This document shows positions 54,496 through 62,408 of a DNA stretch of 64,000 nucleotides, one piece after another. Below the pieces are notes generated by a model. The model did not search any database and was not told the DNA's origin. It saw only the letters and a program-made list of their open reading frames with translations. Where the stretch lies: assembly GCF_016881065.1 (NCBI RefSeq), contig NZ_WXYN01000012.1, positions 1 to 64,000 on the forward strand, in the 5' to 3' direction. Position 1 is the first letter of the stretch, and each line of letters opens with the position of its first letter. The position numbers and the translations under genes are program-made. The stretch is from Planococcus soli (GTDB taxonomy: Bacteria; Bacillota; Bacilli; Bacillales_A; Planococcaceae).

Positions 54496-54603
54496 TCATA
54501 GTAAGAAACCGAAATCCAAAGCAAAATTTAAAATGAGCAAAGTATGAATAGCAACAAAAATCATCGCCTGCCGGTCAAGCTTCTCAACGTTTTCGTATTG
54601 CAT
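54496..54603 (-). CDS. Small membrane protein
   Basis: This 35-residue protein begins MQYENVEKLDRQAMIFVAIH and ends in one hydrophobic segment (AMIFVAIHTLLILNFALDFG). GGGGTGG seven bases before the ATG at 54603 is a strong ribosome site; the longer frame starts without one. It is a plausible small single-pass membrane protein of unknown role, divergent from the cysteine hydrolase gene. Confidence 0.6.
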   Translation of the reverse strand: MQYENVEKLDRQAMIFVAIHTLLILNFALDFGFLL

Positions 54604-54722
54604 CAGGACCACCCCTTCTCCTTTAATAGTCTGATTATACTGAAAACTAAAGACTCTGGCAAGCTTTGTTTCTTTTGAATTCATTTAGTTTATAATCAAG
54701 GAAAAGGATTGGAGTGGAAGGG

Positions 54723-55265
54723 ATGAAAAAAGCATTGCTGTTAGTCGATTACACGGTGGATTTTGTAGCAGATGACGGGGCTTTGACCTGCGGGAAACCT
54801 GGACAAGCGATTGAAGATGAGATATGCAGACTGACGGAGGAATTTCTAACTGAGAGAGCGCTGGTGGTTATGCCGGTGGATTTGCACGACAAGACCAATG
54901 CATTTCACCCGGAAGCAAAACTTTTTCCGCCTCATAACATAAAAGGAACTGCTGGGCGAGAGCTATACGGACGTCTGGCAGATGTTTATAAAGCAAATGC
55001 AGACCGCATCATCTGGATGGACAAAACAAGATACAGCGCATTTGCCGGAACCAACCTGGAATTGCTGCTGCAAGAGCGCAATATAGAAGAAATCCATCTT
55101 GTTGGGGTCTGTACAGACATTTGCATACTGCACACGGCAGTAGATGCCTATAACAAAGGATATAAAATTTTTGTCCACGAAAAAGGCGTCGCGAGCTTTG
55201 ATCAGGCAGGGCATGAATGGGCTTTGCGCCACTTCTCTACAACCTTGGGCGCACAAATTTTATAA
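54723..55265 (+). CDS. Isochorismatase-family cysteine hydrolase (nicotinamidase-like)
   Basis: The 180-residue protein has the isochorismatase/nicotinamidase fold: catalytic Asp in LLLVDYTVDFV, a Lys in MDKTRYSAFAGT, and the nucleophilic Cys in LVGVCTDICILHTA. HDKTNAFHPEAKLFPPHNIK resembles the metal-site region of PncA-like enzymes. Pyrazinamidase/nicotinamidase activity is the best guess. The ATG at 54723 follows GGAGTGGAAGGG; the GTG three codons earlier overlaps that site. Confidence 0.88.
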   Translation: MKKALLLVDYTVDFVADDGALTCGKPGQAIEDEICRLTEEFLTERALVVMPVDLHDKTNAFHPEAKLFPPHNIKGTAGRELYGRLADVYKANADRIIWMDKTRYSAFAGTNLELLLQERNIEEIHLVGVCTDICILHTAVDAYNKGYKIFVHEKGVASFDQAGHEWALRHFSTTLGAQIL

Positions 55266-55355
55266 TTTTTTTATCTGTTTATGTTTCAAATGTCCTGAAT
55301 CCGGTTATACCTAGAGTGTAGCAATTATACATCACTTTAAAAGGAGCTGGAAAAA

Positions 55356-55616
55356 ATGGGATTTATTTTATTTCTTATTATGGGCGGTATCATCGGATGG
55401 ATCGCTGGAATGATTTTAGGTAAAGACGTACCAGGCGGTATTATCGGTAACATTATCGCAGGTATCATTGGTGCTTGGTTAGGTGGATTAATTCTTGGAG
55501 ATCTAGGTCCAGTTATTTGGGACGTAGCAATCATCCCAGCATTAATTGGTGCTTTGATCTTTGTATTCGTTCTTAGCCTGATCATGGGTTCTATGCGCAA
55601 AAACCGCAGAGCTTAA
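55356..55616 (+). CDS. GlsB/YeaQ/YmgE-family membrane protein
   Basis: The 86-residue protein has three hydrophobic segments rich in Gly (FILFLIMGGIIGWIAGMILG, GGIIGNIIAGIIGAWLGGLI) and the family motif GKDVPGGIIGNIIAGIIGAW. Members are small stress-associated membrane proteins, often linked to general stress or Asp23-type envelope complexes. AAAGGAG precedes the ATG. It is followed by its own terminator and has codon use suggesting high expression. Confidence 0.92.
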   Translation: MGFILFLIMGGIIGWIAGMILGKDVPGGIIGNIIAGIIGAWLGGLILGDLGPVIWDVAIIPALIGALIFVFVLSLIMGSMRKNRRA

Positions 55617-55624
55617 TAAAAAGA

Positions 55625-55654
55625 AGAGTGGACAATTGTCCACTCTCTTTTTTT
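55625..55654 (+). terminator. Terminator of the GlsB-like gene
   Basis: AGAGTGGACAA and TTGTCCACTCT form a perfect palindrome followed by C and a T9 run. Confidence 0.92.
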
Positions 55655-55659
55655 TTCGT

Positions 55660-56298
55660 TTAATTGTATTCTTCTTCGTACATCCTGTAGTAGTGAAGCA
55701 CATCTGCGACATATTCTTCGCTGTGGTTGTATTGGAAAATCGCGTTTTCCAGATCGCCTTCCGCTGCCCCATTCTGCGACAAATAATTTGCTGCACTGTG
55801 GAGAGAATCCGTTAAATTGTAAGGATCCGCAATGCCATCCCCGTTGCCGTCAACTCCATATCCCCCGTAGTAGGCAATCACGTCAAGGTTTGTTTTGTCT
55901 TCTTCACTGATTTCGCCTTGTCCTTTTCCAGAACAGGTAGGATGGCTCCACCCGACAAATGTGCAAGGCATAAACTGAAGATGCCCTTCTGCCCCGACCG
56001 GAGACAGCAAAGGATCCATTGTCGAAAACCTGGTCTCAATCCGGTGGTGTGCGGCAAGCAAGGTCCATGGAATGCTGTAGACCTCCGCTGCTTCTTTATA
56101 CAACGGTATGTTTTCTTCTGGAACTTCCATTTCAATTATATGGTTTGGCGCTTCCTTTAGAGTATTCATCATTGACGCCGAATTGACGAGCATATACAAA
56201 AGGGCACCGAGAGTTGCAGCTACTATTGCTGCCGGCACCAAAAGAATGAGGCAGCCTAATTGACGCTTATATTTTTTGGGTATTTTCTTTTTTTTCAT
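55660..56298 (-). CDS. Membrane-anchored lytic transglycosylase-like protein
   Basis: The 212-residue protein has a basic N-terminus (MKKKKIPKKYKRQLG), one membrane segment (CLILLVPAAIVAATLGALLY) and an extracellular SLT-like domain. YSIPWTLLAAHHRIETRFST holds the catalytic-type Glu. SPVGAEGHLQFMPCTFVGW replaces the usual G-A-x-G-x-x-Q-x-M-P. DGNGDGIADPYNLTDSLHSA is a typical Bacillales extension. It should cleave peptidoglycan glycan strands. The ATG at 56298 with AGGTG is preferred. Confidence 0.85.
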   Translation of the reverse strand: MKKKKIPKKYKRQLGCLILLVPAAIVAATLGALLYMLVNSASMMNTLKEAPNHIIEMEVPEENIPLYKEAAEVYSIPWTLLAAHHRIETRFSTMDPLLSPVGAEGHLQFMPCTFVGWSHPTCSGKGQGEISEEDKTNLDVIAYYGGYGVDGNGDGIADPYNLTDSLHSAANYLSQNGAAEGDLENAIFQYNHSEEYVADVLHYYRMYEEEYN

Positions 56299-56454
56299 AT
56301 TCCACACCTAATCCTTTATTTGTTTCAGTGTAGCATATCTTCCCTTCGATTGCCGTTTCTCCGCGGATCCGCTGCTTTGTAAAATTTGGCAGATATCTAT
56401 ATTATTCAAACTGTTTCTGATAAAATTAAGTTTTAAAAGCGGGAGGTGAAATTT

Positions 56455-56844
56455 ATGTGGGAAGATTTTAAGAAGTTTGCCTTGAAAGGCAACGTCATCG
56501 ACCTTGCCGTGGCAGTCGTCATTGGAGCAGCTTTCGGCAAAGTGGTAACCTCCTTAGTGCAAGACATCATTATGCCCCTAGTTGGAATATTAGTCGGCGG
56601 AGTCAGTGTCGAGAATTGGAGCTATACTTTCAATGATGTGGTTCTGAATTACGGACTATTTATCCAATCAATCATCGACTTTTTCATCATTGCCTTCTCG
56701 ATCTTCATGGTTATCCGCATTTTCACCAAACTAAAACGCAAAAAAGATGTGCCGGCTGCAGAAGAACCGGAAGTATTGGACAAAACTCAGGAAATCCTGC
56801 TGGAAATCAGAGATCTTTTGGGCAAAGAAAAAACCGGTTTATGA
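56455..56844 (+). CDS. mscL: Large-conductance mechanosensitive channel
   Basis: The 129-residue protein is a full MscL: N-terminal amphipathic helix MWEDFKKFALKGNVIDLAVA, TM1 with the constriction (VVIGAAFGKVVTSLVQDIIM), a periplasmic loop (SYTFNDVVLNYG), TM2 (FIQSIIDFFIIAFSIFMVIR) and the cytoplasmic helix. It opens under hypo-osmotic membrane tension. GGGAGGTG sets the ATG at 56455. It ends in a terminator shared with the SCO gene. Confidence 0.96.
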   Translation: MWEDFKKFALKGNVIDLAVAVVIGAAFGKVVTSLVQDIIMPLVGILVGGVSVENWSYTFNDVVLNYGLFIQSIIDFFIIAFSIFMVIRIFTKLKRKKDVPAAEEPEVLDKTQEILLEIRDLLGKEKTGL

Positions 56845-56854
56845 CCGGTTTTTT
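56826..56854. terminator. Convergent bidirectional terminator
   Basis: AAAAAACCGGT and ACCGGTTTTTT form the stem between mscL (+) and the SCO-family gene (-). The mscL stop lies in the loop. Confidence 0.88.
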
Positions 56855-57416
56855 ACTTTTCTTCAATTAATTCACGCAAGTCGTTCTTAATGTCTTCCAC
56901 TGGCACATTTTCAAAGCCGTCGTAATTATTGACAACAACACCGTCCTGGTCCACCAGATAGAAAGCGGTACCGTGAATAACCTGATTGCTTTCAGGATCG
57001 TCGCGCACAAAGGAATTGAAATTATCTTTCGCAAACTCCGATATTTCCGATTGTTCGTACCCTGTAAGCAAATGCCACTTTGTTTCATCCGGAACCGAGT
57101 ATTGCGCTAAATATTCCTGCATGGTTTCCGGTGTATCGACCCCTGGATCCACACTGAACGCTACAATTTTGTAATCGTCCAAACCTTCAGCTTCCAGCTC
57201 TTCCTGGATTCCGCTTAAGTTAAAAGTCATCGGCGGACAAACCGTTTCGCAGTTGGTAAAAACAAAAGTCGCCAGCCATGGCGTCCCTTTCAAATCTTCT
57301 AAAGATACCGGTTCCCCACGGTGATCGGTATAAGAAAAATCCTCAATTGCAGAACTGCCGCATGCCCCTAAAAATAGGACAAGACTCAGTAATACTGACA
57401 AATAAATAAATCGCAT
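56853..57416 (-). CDS. SCO1/SenC-family lipoprotein
   Basis: The 187-residue lipoprotein precursor has the lipobox LGAC (Cys 19) and a thioredoxin-like SCO domain. The copper site is C-x3-C in TNCETVCPPMTF plus the distant His in NQVIHGTAFYLVD. SCO proteins deliver copper to cytochrome c oxidase or act as thiol reductases. GTGGAGG precedes the ATG. It is close to the ccd cytochrome-c maturation genes. Confidence 0.93.
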   Translation of the reverse strand: MRFIYLSVLLSLVLFLGACGSSAIEDFSYTDHRGEPVSLEDLKGTPWLATFVFTNCETVCPPMTFNLSGIQEELEAEGLDDYKIVAFSVDPGVDTPETMQEYLAQYSVPDETKWHLLTGYEQSEISEFAKDNFNSFVRDDPESNQVIHGTAFYLVDQDGVVVNNYDGFENVPVEDIKNDLRELIEEK

Positions 57417-57510
57417 GAGATTGCCTCCACTCTTTCATCCTTCTAATCATAGCGAAAGTGTAGAAACTGCACAATACATGTCGAACCGCCATTGTCACGA
57501 ATTTGTGAAG

Positions 57511-57639
57511 TCAGGACAGCTTCAACGTCAGCAATGCGTCATGAATGGCGACCAACTTGGTTTCCACACGATGCATCAAATAAAAAGAAACAAAGATAGG
57601 AAAACCAAGTTCTTGAATCCATTGCATCCACTCTGCCAT
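57511..57639 (-). CDS. YvrJ-family small protein
   Basis: The 42-residue protein reads MAEWMQWIQELGFPIFVSFY then LMHRVETKLVAIHDALLTLK and ends LS. The GFPI-FVSFYLMHRVE-K core is the YvrJ signature (a short membrane segment followed by an amphipathic helix). GGAGG precedes the ATG. It lies downstream of the DUF1659 and DUF2922 genes, the usual trio in Bacillales, although a terminator hairpin intervenes. Function is unknown. Confidence 0.85.
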   Translation of the reverse strand: MAEWMQWIQELGFPIFVSFYLMHRVETKLVAIHDALLTLKLS

Positions 57640-57691
57640 AGTTTTTACCTCCTGTTCTATAAAAGTGTAATTGCCGCTAAATTTTGCTAGT

Positions 57692-57720
57692 AAAAAAGCT
57701 CTCCCGAATCAGGAGAGCTT
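57692..57720 (-). terminator. Terminator after the DUF2922 gene
   Basis: On the minus strand AAGCTCTCC and GGAGAGCTT form a 9-bp stem followed by TTTTTA. It separates the DUF2922 gene from the YvrJ gene, so YvrJ may be made from read-through or its own promoter. Confidence 0.8.
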
Positions 57721-57725
57721 CTTGC

Positions 57726-57941
57726 TTATACTTCGTACTCCACAATATTCCGTTCGACAATGCGGGCGCCTTTCACCGTACCAAACGGCGAACCTTCCAC
57801 TTCGAAAACATCGTGCGCGATAATGGCCTGCATTCCTGCCAGCAATTCCGCATCTGTGACAGTGTCACGCGGTTCATCCACAGTCAAGGTGACATCTTTT
57901 CCTGCAGTGGTCGTAAAAATCAATTCCAATGTTTTAGCCAT
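57726..57941 (-). CDS. DUF2922 protein
   Basis: The 71-residue protein starts MAKTLELIFTTTAGKDVTLT and contains VDEPRDTVTDAELLAGMQAI, then the end GARIVERNIVEYEV, which matches DUF2922. The predicted fold is a small alpha/beta unit. The function is unknown. It follows the DUF1659 gene by 23 nt in one operon. Confidence 0.9.
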   Translation of the reverse strand: MAKTLELIFTTTAGKDVTLTVDEPRDTVTDAELLAGMQAIIAHDVFEVEGSPFGTVKGARIVERNIVEYEV

Positions 57942-57964
57942 TCTTTATTTCCCCCTTATTCTTT

Positions 57965-58183
57965 TTATTGATAGATCGTCATTGCGGATTGTTTTTCAAC
58001 ATCCATTAATGTCTTTGTTCCGAAATTCGTCAATACAGCTGCTGTTTCAAAGATTCCATCTGCAGCTGCTGCTTCTTTGACGTTGTGATACGATTTGAAC
58101 TTTCTTTTCACTTTGCCGTTGGCATCCAAGCCATTGTCGTACGTGCAGCGGATGCTGGCGTTCTTAAAATCACTAAAGGCCAT
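57965..58183 (-). CDS. DUF1659 protein
   Basis: The 72-residue protein starts MAFSDFKNASIRCTYDNGLD and contains KVKRKFKSYHNVKEAAAADG, the DUF1659 pattern. GGAGGTGAT precedes the ATG at 58183. It is the first gene of the DUF1659-DUF2922-YvrJ trio, conserved in many Bacillales without a known role. Confidence 0.9.
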   Translation of the reverse strand: MAFSDFKNASIRCTYDNGLDANGKVKRKFKSYHNVKEAAAADGIFETAAVLTNFGTKTLMDVEKQSAMTIYQ

Positions 58184-58302
58184 GTTTATCACCTCCTTTC
58201 ATTCGCTATATAGACACAGATGGAAAAAAGAGATACATTTTTAATGAATTCTTTTTCAAACCCTTCTATAATAGAAGTAATGGAAAAATGAGGTGAAACA
58301 AT

Positions 58303-58737
58303 ATGGAACTGAGTGGCTGGTTTTTATGGTTTATCCTATTCTGGGTAGTTGTACTGGTGGGGCTTTTCGCAATTGGCGGATATTTCATGTTCAGAAAGTT
58401 CCTAAAGTCTATGCCGAAGGAAGATGGCCTTTCAGATTTGAACTGGGAAGAATATTACGTTGATAAAACCATCCATTTATGGGGCGATGAAGAAAAGGCA
58501 ATGTTGAATGAATTGGTGCAGCCTGTTCCTGATTTATTCCGTCCGGTGGCAAAACAAAAAATCGCCGGCAGAATCGGACAGGTTATGCTGGAAGAAAAGG
58601 TCAAAAAGATGAAGCTGGAACACATCATCCGCGGCTATATTTTGGCGACACCGAAACGCGATCATAAGTTCCTGAGAAAAAAACTGGCAGAGATGGAGAT
58701 TGATGTCCGGCCGTACGAACAGTATTTTGAACAGTAA
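58303..58737 (+). CDS. yneK: DUF2621 protein YneK
   Basis: The 144-residue protein has one N-terminal membrane segment (WFLWFILFWVVVLVGLFAIG) and a cytoplasmic helical domain (LNWEEYYVDKTIHLWGDEEK, IIRGYILATPKRDHKFLRKK), matching DUF2621/YneK. In B. subtilis yneK also neighbours the ccd genes. The role is unknown. AGGTG precedes the ATG. It is convergent with ccdC. Confidence 0.88.
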   Translation: MELSGWFLWFILFWVVVLVGLFAIGGYFMFRKFLKSMPKEDGLSDLNWEEYYVDKTIHLWGDEEKAMLNELVQPVPDLFRPVAKQKIAGRIGQVMLEEKVKKMKLEHIIRGYILATPKRDHKFLRKKLAEMEIDVRPYEQYFEQ

Positions 58738-58738
58738 A

Positions 58739-58774
58739 AAGCGCCATTCCCTTAAGTGGGAATAGCGCTTTTAT
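58739..58774. terminator. Convergent bidirectional terminator
   Basis: AGCGC-ATTCCC pairs with GGGAAT-GCGCT between yneK and ccdC, with a U tract after each side. Confidence 0.85.
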
Positions 58775-59252
58775 CTTTTGCAGCAATTTTTTTATATTGC
58801 CACAGCATAGAAAGCCGCCATGGCCAAAGCATTCCAAATGCCAAAATCCAGAACATGCCTGCCAGTTCACCGATATCGATGCTTGAACTCAAGACCACTT
58901 TGCCAAGAACTCGCACCAACAATAGGCCGAACAAGATAAAGACAAATGCTTTCGATTGCTTTAAATAAATATCGCCATCACGGACTTCAAATCTGGAAGT
59001 CCAGATCAAGACTGTTGAAAACAGGATGCCGACAGCCAGCGCTTCGAAAATCTGCAAAGGCGCTACACGGAAAAACGGGAAAATGAACATCAAGGCGCCA
59101 GTCGACATAAAAAACGGCGGTAAAATGATCTTCTTGACCGAGGCCGGTTTCTTGGCTGATTTGGTGCGGACAAACATCGCCAGCAACCCCATTGCAAACG
59201 CACCGATGGTTGAAACGATCAAATAAACTTCAGCAGGGATTTGATCAAACAT
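58752..59252 (-). CDS. ccdC: CcdC-like membrane protein (YneJ)
   Basis: The 166-residue protein has five membrane segments (VYLIVSTIGAFAMGLLAMFV; ILPPFFMSTGALMFIFPFFR; and others) and the CcdC/YneJ pattern FFMSTGALMFIFP. CcdC is encoded with CcdA in Bacillus, but is not essential for cytochrome c synthesis there. Its start overlaps the thioredoxin-like gene by 8 nt, indicating an operon ccdA - trx-like - ccdC. Confidence 0.9.
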   Translation of the reverse strand: MFDQIPAEVYLIVSTIGAFAMGLLAMFVRTKSAKKPASVKKIILPPFFMSTGALMFIFPFFRVAPLQIFEALAVGILFSTVLIWTSRFEVRDGDIYLKQSKAFVFILFGLLLVRVLGKVVLSSSIDIGELAGMFWILAFGMLWPWRLSMLWQYKKIAAKDKSAIPT

Positions 59253-59568
59253 TTAAATTCCCCTCCAGCTCATCCAATCTGCGGCGCAATTCTTCAATCG
59301 GTACAAATCGGGCAAAACGGTGTACTTCTTTGCCTTGCCGAAACAGCAGGACAACCGGAGCTGTGAAAAGCATTAACTGACCCGCTAATTCCGGTATTCG
59401 TGCTGCATTCGCTAAGTAAAATGGCAGCTTATAGTCCTTTTCAAAAGCTTCGACCTGGGGACGCAAACCTTCACAGACTGAGCAATTATCCGTTTTCACA
59501 AAAAGCAGAAAAGACTGCTCTTGACCAATTTTTGATTGGTATTCTTCCATCTTTAGAATGGTTTCCAT
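59245..59568 (-). CDS. Thioredoxin-like protein of the ccd operon
   Basis: The 107-residue protein is a short thioredoxin fold with C-x-x-C in VKTDNCSVCEGLRPQVEAFE and the late cis-Pro region LMLFTAPVVLLFRQGKEVHR. It has no signal peptide, so it is cytoplasmic. It may supply electrons to CcdA or act as a bacilliredoxin-like reductant (inference). AGGTGA before the ATG at 59568 fixes the start. It lies between ccdA and ccdC. Confidence 0.85.
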   Translation of the reverse strand: METILKMEEYQSKIGQEQSFLLFVKTDNCSVCEGLRPQVEAFEKDYKLPFYLANAARIPELAGQLMLFTAPVVLLFRQGKEVHRFARFVPIEELRRRLDELEGNLNV

Positions 59569-59592
59569 CTTTGTCACCTGCTTCAAGTCAAT

Positions 59593-60303
59593 TTAAAATC
59601 CTTGGAAATCTCCAAAGAATGGGCTAAGGATACGAATCAAATACGTTAGGCCATCAAAAAACAACAGGATGCCGACTCCAATCATAACATAGCCGCCTAC
59701 CTTCATGATTTTTTGATTATGTTTGCGCAGCCAGCCCATGCGTGCCACAAAGAATGACAAGACAAAAAACGGAATAGCAAAACCGAGTACGTATGCCAGC
59801 ATATACCAAATACCCGACCCTGGATTGGCCGCTGCCAATGCATAAATCGCTGCAGTGATCGGACCCGTGCATGGCGTCCATCCTGCTGCAAAAGCCAAGC
59901 CGATAACAAATGTCCCCAAAAAGCCGGAAGGACGGTTTTTAAACGAAAACTTGCGGTCCTGCATAAGAAACTTCGGAGTAAAGACACCGACAATCATTAA
60001 GCCGAACAAGACGATAAAGATGGCGCCTACTTGGCGGATCAATTCATCATAGCGGATAAACCATTCGTAGAAGAATGATGTACTGAAACCGAGTGCAATG
60101 AAAATAGTTGAAAATCCCAATAGGAAAAACAAGGTGTGGAACATGCCCCGCCGTTGCATAACTTTTTTGTCGTTTTTAATTTCATCCATCGTCATGCCTG
60201 TTATATAAGATAAAAATGCGGGATACAAAGGCAGTGTACACGGTGAAATAAAACTTAGAAAGCCAGCTCCAAAGGCCAAAAATAAATTAATATCTGATGC
60301 CAC
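59593..60303 (-). CDS. ccdA: Cytochrome c biogenesis protein CcdA
   Basis: The 236-residue protein has six membrane segments and the two reactive cysteines of CcdA/DsbD-beta: GAGFLSFISPCTLPLYPAFL and LAFAAGWTPCTGPITAAIYA. It carries reducing equivalents across the membrane for apocytochrome c and spore-coat thiol redox reactions. The start is a GTG at 60303 with AGGAG eight bases upstream; the frame is open further, but no start with a ribosome site is seen there. Confidence 0.95.
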   Translation of the reverse strand: MASDINLFLAFGAGFLSFISPCTLPLYPAFLSYITGMTMDEIKNDKKVMQRRGMFHTLFFLLGFSTIFIALGFSTSFFYEWFIRYDELIRQVGAIFIVLFGLMIVGVFTPKFLMQDRKFSFKNRPSGFLGTFVIGLAFAAGWTPCTGPITAAIYALAAANPGSGIWYMLAYVLGFAIPFFVLSFFVARMGWLRKHNQKIMKVGGYVMIGVGILLFFDGLTYLIRILSPFFGDFQGF

Positions 60304-60589
60304 TGGTAATTCTCCTTCCTGTACTCTCCTCATCTTACCAAATTTCCACTCGAAACACTGCCATTGCGCATGTGAAATCTTTGTGGACAATTGGCTCACA
60401 AATTAGCGTTGTTTTCATTCCACACATGTAGAGCGCAATCAGTGATTCTAAATTTTAATTTAGTGTGTGTATTTTTTCGTTGTTGACGTTTTTTGATCTT
60501 ATTGGTAAAACCTTTTGTAGTTTGTTACATAGTAAATAATAACAAGCATTTAATGACTCTGATGCACCGCGAAACATGAATTAGTGTTA
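60304..60589. other. AT-rich gap with no recognised gene
   Basis: The gap upstream of ccdA holds its promoter region. A plus-strand TTGACG and TAAAAC pair 17 nt apart (near 60484-60512) looks promoter-like, but no plus-strand gene follows. Nothing else is seen. Confidence 0.35.
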
Positions 60590-60618
60590 TAAAAAAAAGA
60601 GCAACCTAAGCTGCTCTT
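60590..60618 (-). terminator. Terminator of the ABC exporter operon
   Basis: On the minus strand AAGAGCA and TGCTCTT form a stem followed by a run of T. It lies just beyond the stop codon at 60624. Confidence 0.8.
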
Positions 60619-60623
60619 CCGTT

Positions 60624-62408
60624 TTACTCGACTATACCGTTTTGCAGCAAATACATTTTATGGTATAAGCCGCGCTGTTGAAGCAATTGCTGATGTGTCC
60701 CCCGTTCTACAATTTCTCCTTGATACAGAACCAAAATCAGTTCAGCTTCTTGAATAGTGCTGAGCCGATGTGCAATTGCGATTGTTGTCCGTCCTAGCCG
60801 CATGCGTTCAAGACTTGTTTGTATCGCTACTTCTGTTTCGGTATCGATGTTGGCCGTTGCTTCATCAAGCACCAGAATCTTCGGATCAGTCGCCATTGTG
60901 CGTGCAAAAGCCACCAGTTGACGCTGCCCGCTTGAAAAAGTGGATCCCCGCTCCGTCACTTTATGGCTATAGCCATCCGGCAATGTTTCGATGAAATGGT
61001 TTGCCTGCACAAATTCGGCTGCTGTTTGGACAGCTTCTTTGTTAATGGTTTGATCAAAAAGTCGAATATTGCTTTCGATTGTGCCGTAAAACAGGAACGG
61101 ATCCTGCAGCACGAGCCCCATCTTTCTCCGGAGTTCAGCTGCTTCATAGTCTTTAACTGAAACACCGTCAATCAAAATTTCTCCTTTGTTGAATTCATAG
61201 AAACGCATCAACAAATTGATAATGGAACTTTTGCCGCTTCCCGTATGGCCAACCAATGCGACCGTCTGCCCTGGCCAAGCTGTAAAAGAAATATTTTTCA
61301 GTACATCTGCCTGGCCATCATAAGAAAAGCTGACATTGCGGAATTCAATTTTACCTTCCGTAATTTCTGCCGCATACCCCATTTGACGGGGTGTTTTTTC
61401 CTGTTCATCCAGCAGCTGAAAAACACGGGACGCAGCCACAATCGCTTGCTGAAAGATCGACAAACGCTGCATCACTTGATTGATCGGTTCGAAAAAGCGG
61501 TCGATATAGGTGACAAATGCATAGATGACTCCAACTTCCACCGTATTCGAAAATGACGTGACACCGAAATAGCTCAACAGCATGATCAAGGCAAGAGCAT
61601 ATACAAGATCAATAGCCGGACGCAGCAGCAGGCCATCGATTTTGATATTGCGTTTGCCCGCCTGCCAGTGCTTGTCGTTGATCCTATTAAATTCGTCCTT
61701 GAGGCGCGTTTCCTGGCCAAAAGCCTGGATCATGCCCATGCCCTGTACCGATTCGGACAGCTTGGCATTTAATTGCCCCAGACGTTCCCGCAGATCCTGG
61801 TAGAACACCGAGCTGTATTTACGGTACAAATAAATGATCCAGCCGAGAATCGGCAGCAGCATTAATGTGATGAGCGCCAAGCGGACGTTGAGGAAAAACA
61901 TAGCGATGTAGACGCCGACAATCAAGAACGCACTTTGGATAAAGCCGATTAGAACAGTCACAAACATTTCCTTGATGGCTTCGGTATCGTTGGTGACGCG
62001 CGACACGATGCCGCCGGCAGGAGTTTGGTCAAAATAGCGCATGCCCAGCCCCTGCACTTTCGTGAAAACGTCAATCCTCAGCTGCTGGATGATTTTCAAT
62101 GCCGCTTCCTGAAACTTCAGCAGCTGAAAATAGCTGATGATGACATTGGACGTTTGGATAAACAGGTAAGCAATTGCCAATCCTACGATTGGACCGGTTG
62201 GAAAACTTCCGGGCGTCAAATAGTCATCGATAAAAATTTTGATGAGCAAAGGTCCGAGTACATCGCCCAGCACAGTCAAAATCAGCAGGCCCATCGCCAG
62301 TGCCAGCATCTTTTTATGCGGTGCCAAATATTTCAGCAAACGCTTGAAGACGATCCACTGGTCCTTTCCAGTCAATTCCTTTTGTTTTACCGTTTCTTTG
62401 GCCAGCAC
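60624..62408 (-). CDS. ABC exporter subunit, BmrD/YheH type
   Basis: The 594-residue half exporter has six membrane segments and an ATPase domain with Walker A (VGHTGSGKSS), Walker B with the catalytic Glu (KILVLDEATANID) and the H-loop (IAIAHRLSTI). Its signature is degenerate (TFSSGQRQL instead of LSGGQ). Together with the upstream subunit, which has the opposite defect, it forms one competent and one degenerate ATP site, as in BmrCD-type multidrug exporters. It starts with GTG overlapping the previous stop (TAGTG) after GGGAGGTGAG. Confidence 0.92.
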   Translation of the reverse strand: MLAKETVKQKELTGKDQWIVFKRLLKYLAPHKKMLALAMGLLILTVLGDVLGPLLIKIFIDDYLTPGSFPTGPIVGLAIAYLFIQTSNVIISYFQLLKFQEAALKIIQQLRIDVFTKVQGLGMRYFDQTPAGGIVSRVTNDTEAIKEMFVTVLIGFIQSAFLIVGVYIAMFFLNVRLALITLMLLPILGWIIYLYRKYSSVFYQDLRERLGQLNAKLSESVQGMGMIQAFGQETRLKDEFNRINDKHWQAGKRNIKIDGLLLRPAIDLVYALALIMLLSYFGVTSFSNTVEVGVIYAFVTYIDRFFEPINQVMQRLSIFQQAIVAASRVFQLLDEQEKTPRQMGYAAEITEGKIEFRNVSFSYDGQADVLKNISFTAWPGQTVALVGHTGSGKSSIINLLMRFYEFNKGEILIDGVSVKDYEAAELRRKMGLVLQDPFLFYGTIESNIRLFDQTINKEAVQTAAEFVQANHFIETLPDGYSHKVTERGSTFSSGQRQLVAFARTMATDPKILVLDEATANIDTETEVAIQTSLERMRLGRTTIAIAHRLSTIQEAELILVLYQGEIVERGTHQQLLQQRGLYHKMYLLQNGIVE

